A stretch of 38,247 nucleotides of DNA from assembly GCA_019119995.1 (NCBI GenBank), contig DWVY01000030.1, positions 1-38,247 of the forward strand. The letters are read 5' to 3'. A program made the translations under genes and the position numbers. Source of the stretch: Candidatus Mediterraneibacter faecavium (lineage in GTDB: Bacteria > Bacillota > Clostridia > Lachnospirales > Lachnospiraceae). Below are positions 21,773 through 28,186 of the stretch, in pieces (position 1 is the stretch's first letter; each line of letters begins with the position of its first letter). The notes under the pieces are model-generated. The model worked only from the letters and a program-made list of their open reading frames with translations, did not search any database and was not told the DNA's origin.

Positions 21773-21807
21773 GAGAGAGTCAGAACACGCGGTGACAGGG
21801 GGCAGCC

Positions 21808-22863
21808 ATGAGAGAAGAATACGAACTGGAAGTATTGGATCATTATGATATAGAAGTGAAGGGCACCCGAAAGATAAGGGGTGCGTTTTTTTGCGATACG
21901 AATGAGGGAACGATGCTGTTGAAAGAGACAAAGATATCCGGACAGCGCGCTCCCTCATTATATATGGCGCTCAACTGTCTTGAACAGCGGGGAAATGTAA
22001 AAGTTGACACTCCTGTGTTCACGCGGGAAGGAGAACTGCTTGTGGATTCGCGTGACGGCAGACGGTATATGCTGAAAAAATGGTATCAGGGGCGGGAGTG
22101 TGACATCCGCCAGGAGAAGGAAGTCCTTCGGGCGGCTGAGACGCTCGCTGTACTGCATAACGAACTGGAGCGGGTCACAACGGAAGAAATACGGTCCGCA
22201 GGTCTGTTCGAACTGCCGGTCAAGGACAGAATACAGAACCTGCCTACATTGAACTTCCCGGCAGGGAAGGATCCCGTGGATGAGATCCGGCGGCATAACC
22301 GGGAGCTGAAAAAAGTGAGAAGCTTTATCCGCAGCAGGGTCACGAAGAATGAATTTGAATATCTGTTCCTGGAGAATTTTGAGAAAATGTATCAACTGGC
22401 AGAGCAGGTCCTTGCCAGGATGGAAAGTTCAGGCTGCCCTGCTCTTTATCAGAGGGAGCTCTCCGGAAGGAACCTGGCACATGGAGAATACAATTATCAT
22501 AATCTTCTTGTCGCGGGATCTGACATGGCGGTGACGAATTTTGAACATATGCATGCCGGGATACGGGTGCATGATCTATATTATTTCATCAGAAAGATAA
22601 TGGAAAAATATACATGGAAACAAAAAACAGGACAAAGAATCCTCGAAGCATATGAAAATACCAGAAAACTCGGTGAGGATGAAAAGGAATACGTGGGGCT
22701 TCATCTTGCCTATCCGGAGAAGTTCTGGAAAACTGCAAGCAGCTATTACCACTCAAATAAAGCGTGGCTGCCGCAGAAATACGTGGAAAAACTGGAACTG
22801 GCAGTGAAGCAGACAGAAGAAAAACGCGCGTTTCTTGAAAGCATTTTTTCCATCAGTATCTGA
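21808..22863 (+). CDS. CotS-family spore coat protein (kinase-like fold)
   Basis: 351 residues, the usual CotS length. The fold is that of aminoglycoside-phosphotransferase-type kinases: a small N-lobe (YDIEVKGTRKIRGAFFCDTNEG), then the C-lobe catalytic region LAHGEYNYHNLLV (H225, G226, E227) and VTNFEHM. The catalytic Asp of HGD is Glu here, and the metal-binding Asp of the DF(E) motif is replaced by Asn, so phosphotransfer may be weak or absent. CotS, CotI and YutH relatives are inner spore coat proteins made in the mother cell. The sporulation-type promoter directly upstream fits. It is separated from cca by 65 bp. Confidence 0.82.
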   Translation: MREEYELEVLDHYDIEVKGTRKIRGAFFCDTNEGTMLLKETKISGQRAPSLYMALNCLEQRGNVKVDTPVFTREGELLVDSRDGRRYMLKKWYQGRECDIRQEKEVLRAAETLAVLHNELERVTTEEIRSAGLFELPVKDRIQNLPTLNFPAGKDPVDEIRRHNRELKKVRSFIRSRVTKNEFEYLFLENFEKMYQLAEQVLARMESSGCPALYQRELSGRNLAHGEYNYHNLLVAGSDMAVTNFEHMHAGIRVHDLYYFIRKIMEKYTWKQKTGQRILEAYENTRKLGEDEKEYVGLHLAYPEKFWKTASSYYHSNKAWLPQKYVEKLELAVKQTEEKRAFLESIFSISI

Positions 22864-22873
22864 CAAAGATTTA

Positions 22874-22902
22874 TTGCTGTTTCAGCGGAAACATGGTATA
22901 TT
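22874..22902 (+). promoter_or_regulatory. Promoter of the phosphohexomutase gene
   Basis: TTGCTG (22874-22879), 17 bp, TATATT (22897-22902), 63 bp upstream of the chosen start codon. Confidence 0.5.
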
Positions 22903-22965
22903 AGTACTGGATTTATTGTGATTTTTCATGAAAAAATCAATAGAAAAATGGTAGGAGTGGTAAAA

Positions 22966-24648
22966 ATGTATCAAAAAGAGTATGAACGCTGGATGGCAGC
23001 AGATCTGGAAGATCCGGATCTGAAACCGGAATTATCTAAGATTGAAGGAAATGACGAGGAGATCAAGGAGCGCTTCGCTGTAGCGCTGAAGTTCGGAACA
23101 GCCGGACTGCGCGGCGTCCTTGGAGCAGGTACAAACCGCATGAATATCTATGTGGTGCGCCAGGCTACACAGGGACTGGCAAATTGGGTGAAAACCCAGG
23201 GCGGAACACAGACCGTTGCGATCAGCTATGACAGCCGTCTGAAGAGCGATGTATTTGCCAAGACTGCGGCAGGCGTTCTTGCAGCCAACGGGATCAAGGT
23301 AAGGATCTATGATGCACTGATGCCGGTGCCGGCGCTTTCATTTGCGACACGGTACTATAACTGCAATGCAGGCGTTATGGTCACGGCATCCCACAACCCA
23401 GCAAAATATAACGGATACAAGGCATATGGACCGGACGGATGCCAGATGACAGACGATGCCGCTGCGATCGTATATGAGGAGATCCAGAAAACAGACGTGC
23501 TTACAGGCGCGAAATATATGTCTTTCGCACAGGGTGTTGAGGAAGGTCTGATCCGCTTTGTGGGTGATGACTGCAAGAGAGCGCTTTACGATGCGATCGA
23601 GTCCCGCCAGGTACGTCCGGGTCTCTGCAAGACAGCAGGGCTTAAACTGGTATACAGCCCGCTGAACGGATCCGGTCTGATCCCCGTGACACAGGTGTTA
23701 AAAGATATCGGCATTACAGATATCACGATCGTTCCGGACCAGGAGTATCCGAACGGTTACTTTACGACCTGCAGTTACCCGAACCCGGAGATCTTCGCAG
23801 CGCTTGAACAGGGACTGAATCTGGCAAAGGAAACAGGAGCTGACCTGATGCTGGCGACAGATCCGGATGCAGACCGTGTAGGTATCGCGATGAAATGCCC
23901 GGACGGCTCTTATGAGCTGGTAAGCGGAAATGAAGTAGGAGTGCTGCTCCTTGATTACATCTGTGCAGGACGCATTGAGAAAGGCACGATGCCGGAGAAG
24001 CCGGTGGCAGTGAAATCCATCGTATCCACTCCGCTTGCTGACGCAGTGGCTGAGAAATACGGCGTAGAACTGCGCAGTGTCCTGACCGGATTCAAATGGA
24101 TCGGCGATCAGATCGCGCAGCTCGAGGATGCGGGCGAGGTTGACCGCTTCATCTTCGGATTTGAAGAGAGCTACGGCTACCTTGCAGGACCATATGTGCG
24201 TGACAAAGATGCGGTTATCGGCTCTATGCTGATCTGTGAGATGGCAGCTTACTACAGGAGTATCGGAAGTTCCCTGAAGCAGAGGATGGAAGAGATCTAT
24301 GCAGAGTACGGCCGTTATCTGAATAAAGTGGACAGCTTTGAATTCCCGGGCTTAAGCGGAATGGACAAGATGGCGGGGATCATGCAGGGGCTGAGAGACA
24401 ACCCGCTGACAGAGATCGCCGGATACAAAGTGACATCTGTTACAGATTATCAGAAACCGGAGGAGACAGGTCTTCCGGCGGCAAATGTACTGATCTATAA
24501 ATTAGAGAACAATGAGACTGTCATTGTCCGTCCGTCAGGCACAGAGCCGAAGATCAAGATCTACTATACGACACTTGGCAAAGATCTGGCTGAAGCGGAG
24601 CAGGAAAAAGACAAGCTGGCGGATGCCCTGAGACCGGTCATGGCATAG
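22966..24648 (+). CDS. pgcA: Phosphoglucomutase/phosphomannomutase (PgcA type)
   Basis: 560 residues from ATG 22966, chosen for the AGGAGTGG site; the open frame begins at 22918. Motifs in order: FGTAGLRGVLGAG, the active-site serine loop VTASHNPAKYNGYK (Ser near 142), the metal-binding loop DPDADRVG (near 300), the sugar-binding GFEESYGYL and the phosphate-binding RPSGTEPKIKIYY. The family interconverts glucose-1-P and glucose-6-P (or the mannose esters) and supplies UDP-glucose for wall glycans and glycolipids. The full-length, B. subtilis PgcA-like architecture favours phosphoglucomutase activity. No close operon partner. Confidence 0.93.
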   Translation: MYQKEYERWMAADLEDPDLKPELSKIEGNDEEIKERFAVALKFGTAGLRGVLGAGTNRMNIYVVRQATQGLANWVKTQGGTQTVAISYDSRLKSDVFAKTAAGVLAANGIKVRIYDALMPVPALSFATRYYNCNAGVMVTASHNPAKYNGYKAYGPDGCQMTDDAAAIVYEEIQKTDVLTGAKYMSFAQGVEEGLIRFVGDDCKRALYDAIESRQVRPGLCKTAGLKLVYSPLNGSGLIPVTQVLKDIGITDITIVPDQEYPNGYFTTCSYPNPEIFAALEQGLNLAKETGADLMLATDPDADRVGIAMKCPDGSYELVSGNEVGVLLLDYICAGRIEKGTMPEKPVAVKSIVSTPLADAVAEKYGVELRSVLTGFKWIGDQIAQLEDAGEVDRFIFGFEESYGYLAGPYVRDKDAVIGSMLICEMAAYYRSIGSSLKQRMEEIYAEYGRYLNKVDSFEFPGLSGMDKMAGIMQGLRDNPLTEIAGYKVTSVTDYQKPEETGLPAANVLIYKLENNETVIVRPSGTEPKIKIYYTTLGKDLAEAEQEKDKLADALRPVMA

Positions 24649-24684
24649 ATAACGGAACTGATGGGCAAAAAACAGTGAAAATTC

Positions 24685-24713
24685 TTGACAAAGCATGGTG
24701 AAACCGTTATAAC
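24685..24713 (+). promoter_or_regulatory. Promoter and leader hairpin of the HU gene
   Basis: TTGACA (24685-24690), 17 bp, TATAAC (24708-24713). The leader contains a hairpin, GGGAAATGC (24727-24735) against GGCATTTTCCC (24745-24756), which may adjust translation or mRNA stability. Confidence 0.7.
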
Positions 24714-24813
24714 AATACATAAAGGCGGGAAATGCGGCTGTTTGGGGCATTTTCCCCCTTAATAATCAGAATAGAAATTGTATGTACGTACAATAAAGAG
24801 GAGGAATTGATCC

Positions 24814-25086
24814 ATGAACAAAACAGAATTGATCGCAGCTATTGCAGAAAAAGCAGAAATTTCCAAGAAAGATTCTGAGAAAGCTCTGAAAGCTTTTGTT
24901 GACGTAGTTACAGAGCAGCTTAAAAATGATGATAAAGTTCAGCTTGTCGGATTCGGAACATTTGAAGTGAGCAAGAGAGCTGCAAGAGAGGGCAGAAACC
25001 CGCAGACAGGCAAGACAATGAAGATCGCAGCATGCAAGGCTCCGAAATTCAAAGCAGGAAAAGCTTTAAAGGACGCTATCAACTAA
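24814..25086 (+). CDS. hup: HU-type DNA-binding protein
   Basis: 90 residues, exactly HU-sized. [28 protein letters not shown] forms the helical dimer part (the N-terminal M-N-K-x-E-L-I motif is diagnostic). [26 protein letters not shown] carries the beta arm with R-x-G-R-N-P-x-T-G, followed by the closing helix [13 protein letters not shown] bends and compacts DNA. The strong promoter and GAGGAGGAATTG ribosome binding site fit an abundant protein. It begins the conserved HU-rlbP-yabPQ-divIC-spoIIE order seen across spore formers. Confidence 0.97.
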   Translation: MNKTELIAAIAEKAEISKKDSEKALKAFVDVVTEQLKNDDKVQLVGFGTFEVSKRAAREGRNPQTGKTMKIAACKAPKFKAGKALKDAIN

Positions 25087-25119
25087 TCTCAGATTGAGCA
25101 TAGAGAGAAAGATAAACAG

Positions 25120-25156
25120 GCACTTACGATGAAAAACATTGTAAGTGCTTATTTTA
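25120..25156 (+). terminator. Terminator of the HU gene
   Basis: GCACTTAC (25120-25127) pairs with GTAAGTGC (25141-25148), followed by TTATTTTA. A partial terminator that may let some transcription reach rlbP. Confidence 0.65.
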
Positions 25157-25220
25157 CGCGATACGCCCGGAGAGCGGCCCCGCGCCTGCACGGGCGGGGA
25201 TCCGGCGGAAAGGAAGAAAA

Positions 25221-25460
25221 ATGCGGTTAGACAAATTTTTGAAAGTATCCCGGCTGATCAAGCGCCGGACTGTGGCAAATGAGGCGTGTGATGCGGGACG
25301 TGTCACGGTCAATGGAAAGCCGGCAAAGGCATCGGCGCAGGTGAAGCCGGGGGACGTGATCGAGATCCAGTTCGGCACACGGAACGTAAAGGCAGAGGTG
25401 CTGAAGCTGCAGGATACCACAAAGAAAGAAGAAGCAGCGGATATGTTTAGATACGTGTAA
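25221..25460 (+). CDS. rlbP: S4-domain RNA-binding protein (RlbP/Hsp15-like)
   Basis: 79 residues. It is a single S4 domain: MRLDKFLKVSRLIKRRTVANEACDAGRVTVNG (R-L-D-x-x-L, R-R-x-x-A, G-x-V-x-V-N-G pattern), then KPGDVIEIQFG. Relatives rescue stalled 50S subunits by binding the nascent peptidyl-tRNA, and in Firmicutes the gene lies next to yabP. GGAAAGGAAG precedes the ATG. A GC-rich palindrome (CCCCGC/GCGGGG near 25175-25200) lies in its leader. The gene is adjacent to HU but separated by a weak terminator. Confidence 0.9.
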   Translation: MRLDKFLKVSRLIKRRTVANEACDAGRVTVNGKPAKASAQVKPGDVIEIQFGTRNVKAEVLKLQDTTKKEEAADMFRYV

Positions 25461-25568
25461 TAACAGTTCAGCCATCTGTCCGTCAGTGCGGCTTTGCGAA
25501 TGGCGCGGGCTGAACGGACGCATTAAGCACGGTAGTGCAGGTGTGGGGTGAACGGACGCTGTCCGTAT

Positions 25569-25597
25569 GCATAATCCGGAACATTCTCTCATATATT
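25569..25597 (+). promoter_or_regulatory. Candidate sigma-E promoter of yabP
   Basis: GCATAAT (25569-25575), 14 bp, CATATATT (25590-25597), close to the sigma-E consensus (kmATATT, 13-15 bp, CATACAmT). YabP and YabQ are sigma-E-controlled in B. subtilis, so the position and context fit. Confidence 0.5.
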
Positions 25598-25623
25598 TAA
25601 AAGCAGAGTGGGAGGGAGCACGG

Positions 25624-25908
25624 ATGGAAGAACAGCGCATTGCAAAATCACACAAACTTGTGGTGAATAACAGAAAAACAAGCATGGTGACAGGCGTCCT
25701 CGATGTTCTGTCTTTTGACTTGAATGAAATCCTGCTTGAGACGGAGCAGGGGATGCTCATGGTCAAGGGAACGGATCTTCATGTGAACCGGCTCAGCGTG
25801 GAAAAGGGCGAGGTGGATCTGTCGGGGAATATAGACAGTATCGCCTATTCGAGCGCCGCGCCGACCGGGAAACAGGCGGAAAATTTCCTGTCGAAACTGT
25901 TTAAGTAG
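25624..25908 (+). CDS. yabP: Sporulation protein YabP
   Basis: 94 residues from ATG 25624, chosen for GGGAGGG upstream (the open frame starts at 25567). The pattern HKLVVNNRKTSMVTGVLDVLSFDLNEILLET (H-K-L, TGVxDVxSFD core) and LLMVKGTDLHVNRLSVEKGEVDLSGNI (residues K-G-x-x-L-H-V-x-x-L) is the YabP/YqfC family signature. In B. subtilis YabP is made in the mother cell under sigma-E and is needed for cortex and coat formation. It is followed by yabQ after eight bases. Confidence 0.93.
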   Translation: MEEQRIAKSHKLVVNNRKTSMVTGVLDVLSFDLNEILLETEQGMLMVKGTDLHVNRLSVEKGEVDLSGNIDSIAYSSAAPTGKQAENFLSKLFK

Positions 25909-25916
25909 GGCTGCCT

Positions 25917-26207
25917 ATGATACTGGGGATCGGGGCTGAGGGCGGGATCTTTCTGTATGCAGGGCTGGCCGGTATGTCCGTATTGTGTACATACTATATC
26001 CTGATCTGCTTCAGGAAGCTGATACGGCACAGTGATCTTGCGTCCGGCATAGAAGATGTGATATTCTGGATCGCTGCAAGCATTTATATTTTCCGGAGAA
26101 TGTATGAGACAACATACGGGAGTATCCGGTGGTTTTTCGTGCTCGGCGTATTGTGCGGAGCAGGCGTTGGATATCTTTTATGCCGTTTGGCCGAACTGTT
26201 TGATTAA
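25917..26207 (+). CDS. yabQ: Sporulation protein YabQ
   Basis: 96 residues with three hydrophobic segments (about 12-31, 45-60 and 73-90), matching the small, membrane YabQ family. Immediate placement after yabP and before divIC matches the conserved order. YabQ is needed for spore cortex formation in B. subtilis. The ribosome binding site (AGGGC) is weak and the start lies eight bases after the yabP stop, so translational coupling is likely. Confidence 0.9.
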   Translation: MILGIGAEGGIFLYAGLAGMSVLCTYYILICFRKLIRHSDLASGIEDVIFWIAASIYIFRRMYETTYGSIRWFFVLGVLCGAGVGYLLCRLAELFD

Positions 26208-26222
26208 TATTAAAGAAAAGTC

Positions 26223-26251
26223 TTGAAAAGTACAGGGAAACCAGATAAAAT
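26223..26251 (+). promoter_or_regulatory. Promoter of divIC
   Basis: TTGAAA (26223-26228), 17 bp, TAAAAT (26246-26251), 50 bp upstream of the start codon. It gives divIC vegetative expression independent of the sporulation genes before it. Confidence 0.65.
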
Positions 26252-26300
26252 ATTTTTAACAATGGGGTATAAAATATATGAATAAGCAGGGTGAGTATAC

Positions 26301-26642
26301 ATGAGTAAGACAAGACGACAGCAGGGAGCAGGCCGTCAGCAGATCAGGAAGAAGAATTCCAGACTCCGGCATTATAAGCGGAGCATATTGATGATCTGTA
26401 TGGTGCTTCTATTTCTTTCGGGAGCTCTTGCGATCGGTTCCATGAGCCTCAATGCCAAGAATGCTGAGTACAAGGCGCAGGAGGAGGAACTGAAGGCCCA
26501 GATAAAGGAAGAGGAGCAGCGCTCGAAAGAAATCGATAAATTTGAAGATTACGTGAAGACGGACGACTATATCAAGGATACCGCAGAGGACAAGCTGGGA
26601 CTGGTCGATCCGAACGAGATCATATTCAAGCCGTCAAAATAG
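26301..26642 (+). CDS. divIC: DivIC/FtsB-family septum formation protein
   Basis: 113 residues. A short basic cytoplasmic tail (rich in R, Q and K) precedes one membrane helix (about 29-50). An extracytoplasmic coiled coil (KNAEYKAQEEELKAQIKEEEQRSKEID) follows, then the family C-terminus with YIKDTAEDKLGLVDPNEIIFKP. It is a divisome component that binds FtsL and DivIB and tells the septal wall synthase to work. A canonical terminator follows at 26685, so spoIIE depends on a different promoter or on read-through. Confidence 0.93.
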   Translation: MSKTRRQQGAGRQQIRKKNSRLRHYKRSILMICMVLLFLSGALAIGSMSLNAKNAEYKAQEEELKAQIKEEEQRSKEIDKFEDYVKTDDYIKDTAEDKLGLVDPNEIIFKPSK

Positions 26643-26684
26643 ACGGAAAGCATAATTAAATGAAGGAAAAGAATCATACCAATG

Positions 26685-26715
26685 AAAACTCCGGGAGGAA
26701 CCTCCCGGAGTTTTT
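26685..26715 (+). terminator. Terminator between divIC and spoIIE
   Basis: AAAACTCCGGGAGG (26685-26698) pairs with CCTCCCGGAGTTTT (26701-26714) and runs on in T. A strong intrinsic terminator just 30 bp before the spoIIE start. Confidence 0.9.
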
Positions 26716-26744
26716 GTGCGATATGGTTGGAAAGGAGACAGACC

Positions 26745-28142
26745 ATGAGTGAAGGACAGACACTTCACGGCAGCCCCTATGTGGAACAGATAGAAAAATA
26801 TGCACATTCCTTGAAGCAGCTTTCGCGGACGTTTCTGGGACTTGAGGAAAAGAAAAGAGCGTTTTCCAATGAAGAGATAGAGGAGATGTTTTCCAGGGTC
26901 AGGGAAAGGGTGTGCGGAAAGTGTGAGAAATGCGGCTGGTGCTGGGGAGAGAATTTCGTGCATACGTATCAGATGGGATATGAGATCCTCTCGGCGGTAG
27001 ACCAGTACGGGAACGAACTGAATACAGAGGTGAAGAGAAAACTGATGCAGCGCTGCATCATGGCTCCGAGGTTCCTGCGGGAGATGCTGGCAGGTTTTCA
27101 CGATGCGAGGCGGAATATTATGTGGGTCAACCGGATCGCACGGAGCAGGGAGAGCTGCGCGATCCAGATGGACACCTTTGCAGACATGATCGAGAATACG
27201 GCGAAAGAGCTTGAGAACAGTATCGTTACAGATGAAAGACTGGAGAAACGGATCATGGCGGCGCTCAAGAAGAAAGGGCTCCGTGTACTATATATTTACT
27301 TTTTCATGAACGGAGAAGGGAAATATGAGATCCATGTCACTGCCAGAAGCATGAAGAAGCAGAAAATCACGGTCAAGGAGGTCGTGAGAGCGGTCACGGA
27401 GTGCGTGGGGCGCAGATTCGTCCTGCCCGGTGACAGTGCGCAGATGATCGGCAGTGACTACATGACGGTGGTGTGTGTGGAGGGACCGGCATTTTATGTC
27501 ATGCACGGCACGGCGAGGATCGGAAAGGACTGCGCCCGGGTATCGGGGGATAATTTCGCTCTCATGGAGCTGCCCGGCGGGAGATACGCTGTGGCACTGT
27601 CAGACGGCATGGGCTCGGGAGAAGCAGCGTGCAGGGAGAGCACTCTTGTCGTCGAACTTCTGGAGGAACTGCTGGGCGCAGGCTTTCCGGAAAAGACGGC
27701 GATCCAGATGATCAATACGACTCTGGTCATAGGGCGGGAAGAAATCCATTACTCCACGGTGGATATGTCCGTATTTGACCTGTATACAGGGGAGTGCGAG
27801 ATCATAAAGGCAGGGGCTTCCTCCACATTTATCAAGAAGAAAGACAGCGTGGAGCATCTGAGTTCCACCAGCCTGCCCATCGGGGTGATGAACCATATTG
27901 AGATCGATTCGGTGAAGCGGCAGCTCGAGGACGGAGATTTCGTGATCATGGTCACGGACGGCGTGCTTGACGCCCTGCCCGTGGGGGAGCAGGATATCCT
28001 GCTGGAGACGATCATACAGGGAACGGAGATCGCGAATCCGAATGAGATGGCCCACCACGTACTGGAGCAGGTGCTTGCCTGGACCGGGAAAGAACCTGCG
28101 GACGATATGACCGTGATGGCGGTAGGGATATGGAAAGACTGA
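26745..28142 (+). CDS. spoIIE: SpoIIE-type serine phosphatase lacking the membrane domain
   Basis: 465 residues from ATG 26745 (AAAGGAG upstream). B. subtilis SpoIIE is about 830 residues with ten membrane helices. Here the protein begins directly in the regulatory region, with a CX2CX2CX2C cluster (C57, C60, C63, C66, ending in W) and a helical linker (about 120-215). The PP2C-type phosphatase domain follows: DNFALMELPGGRYAVALSDGMGSGEAA near 270-292, VMVTDGVLDAL near 401 and DDMTVMAVGIWKD at the end. SpoIIE dephosphorylates SpoIIAA-P to release sigma-F in the forespore. Only about 100 bp separate it from divIC, so the membrane half is not nearby. Localisation must differ. Confidence 0.9.
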   Translation: MSEGQTLHGSPYVEQIEKYAHSLKQLSRTFLGLEEKKRAFSNEEIEEMFSRVRERVCGKCEKCGWCWGENFVHTYQMGYEILSAVDQYGNELNTEVKRKLMQRCIMAPRFLREMLAGFHDARRNIMWVNRIARSRESCAIQMDTFADMIENTAKELENSIVTDERLEKRIMAALKKKGLRVLYIYFFMNGEGKYEIHVTARSMKKQKITVKEVVRAVTECVGRRFVLPGDSAQMIGSDYMTVVCVEGPAFYVMHGTARIGKDCARVSGDNFALMELPGGRYAVALSDGMGSGEAACRESTLVVELLEELLGAGFPEKTAIQMINTTLVIGREEIHYSTVDMSVFDLYTGECEIIKAGASSTFIKKKDSVEHLSSTSLPIGVMNHIEIDSVKRQLEDGDFVIMVTDGVLDALPVGEQDILLETIIQGTEIANPNEMAHHVLEQVLAWTGKEPADDMTVMAVGIWKD

Positions 28143-28151
28143 AGTGTTATC

Positions 28152-28180
28152 TTTACAATCAGAAATGAATTGGTTATAGT
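28152..28180 (+). promoter_or_regulatory. Promoter of tilS (possibly leaderless)
   Basis: TTTACA (28152-28157), 17 bp, TATAGT (28175-28180). The start of transcription would be about 28187, which is the first base of the tilS ATG. No Shine-Dalgarno lies upstream of that ATG. Confidence 0.6.
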
Positions 28181-28186
28181 TTACAT

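Noticed and set aside
26682..26744. Extension of spoIIE to the upstream ATG at 26682
   Set aside because: That ATG lies in front of, and the frame passes through, the divIC terminator hairpin; the ATG at 26745 has an AAAGGAG site.
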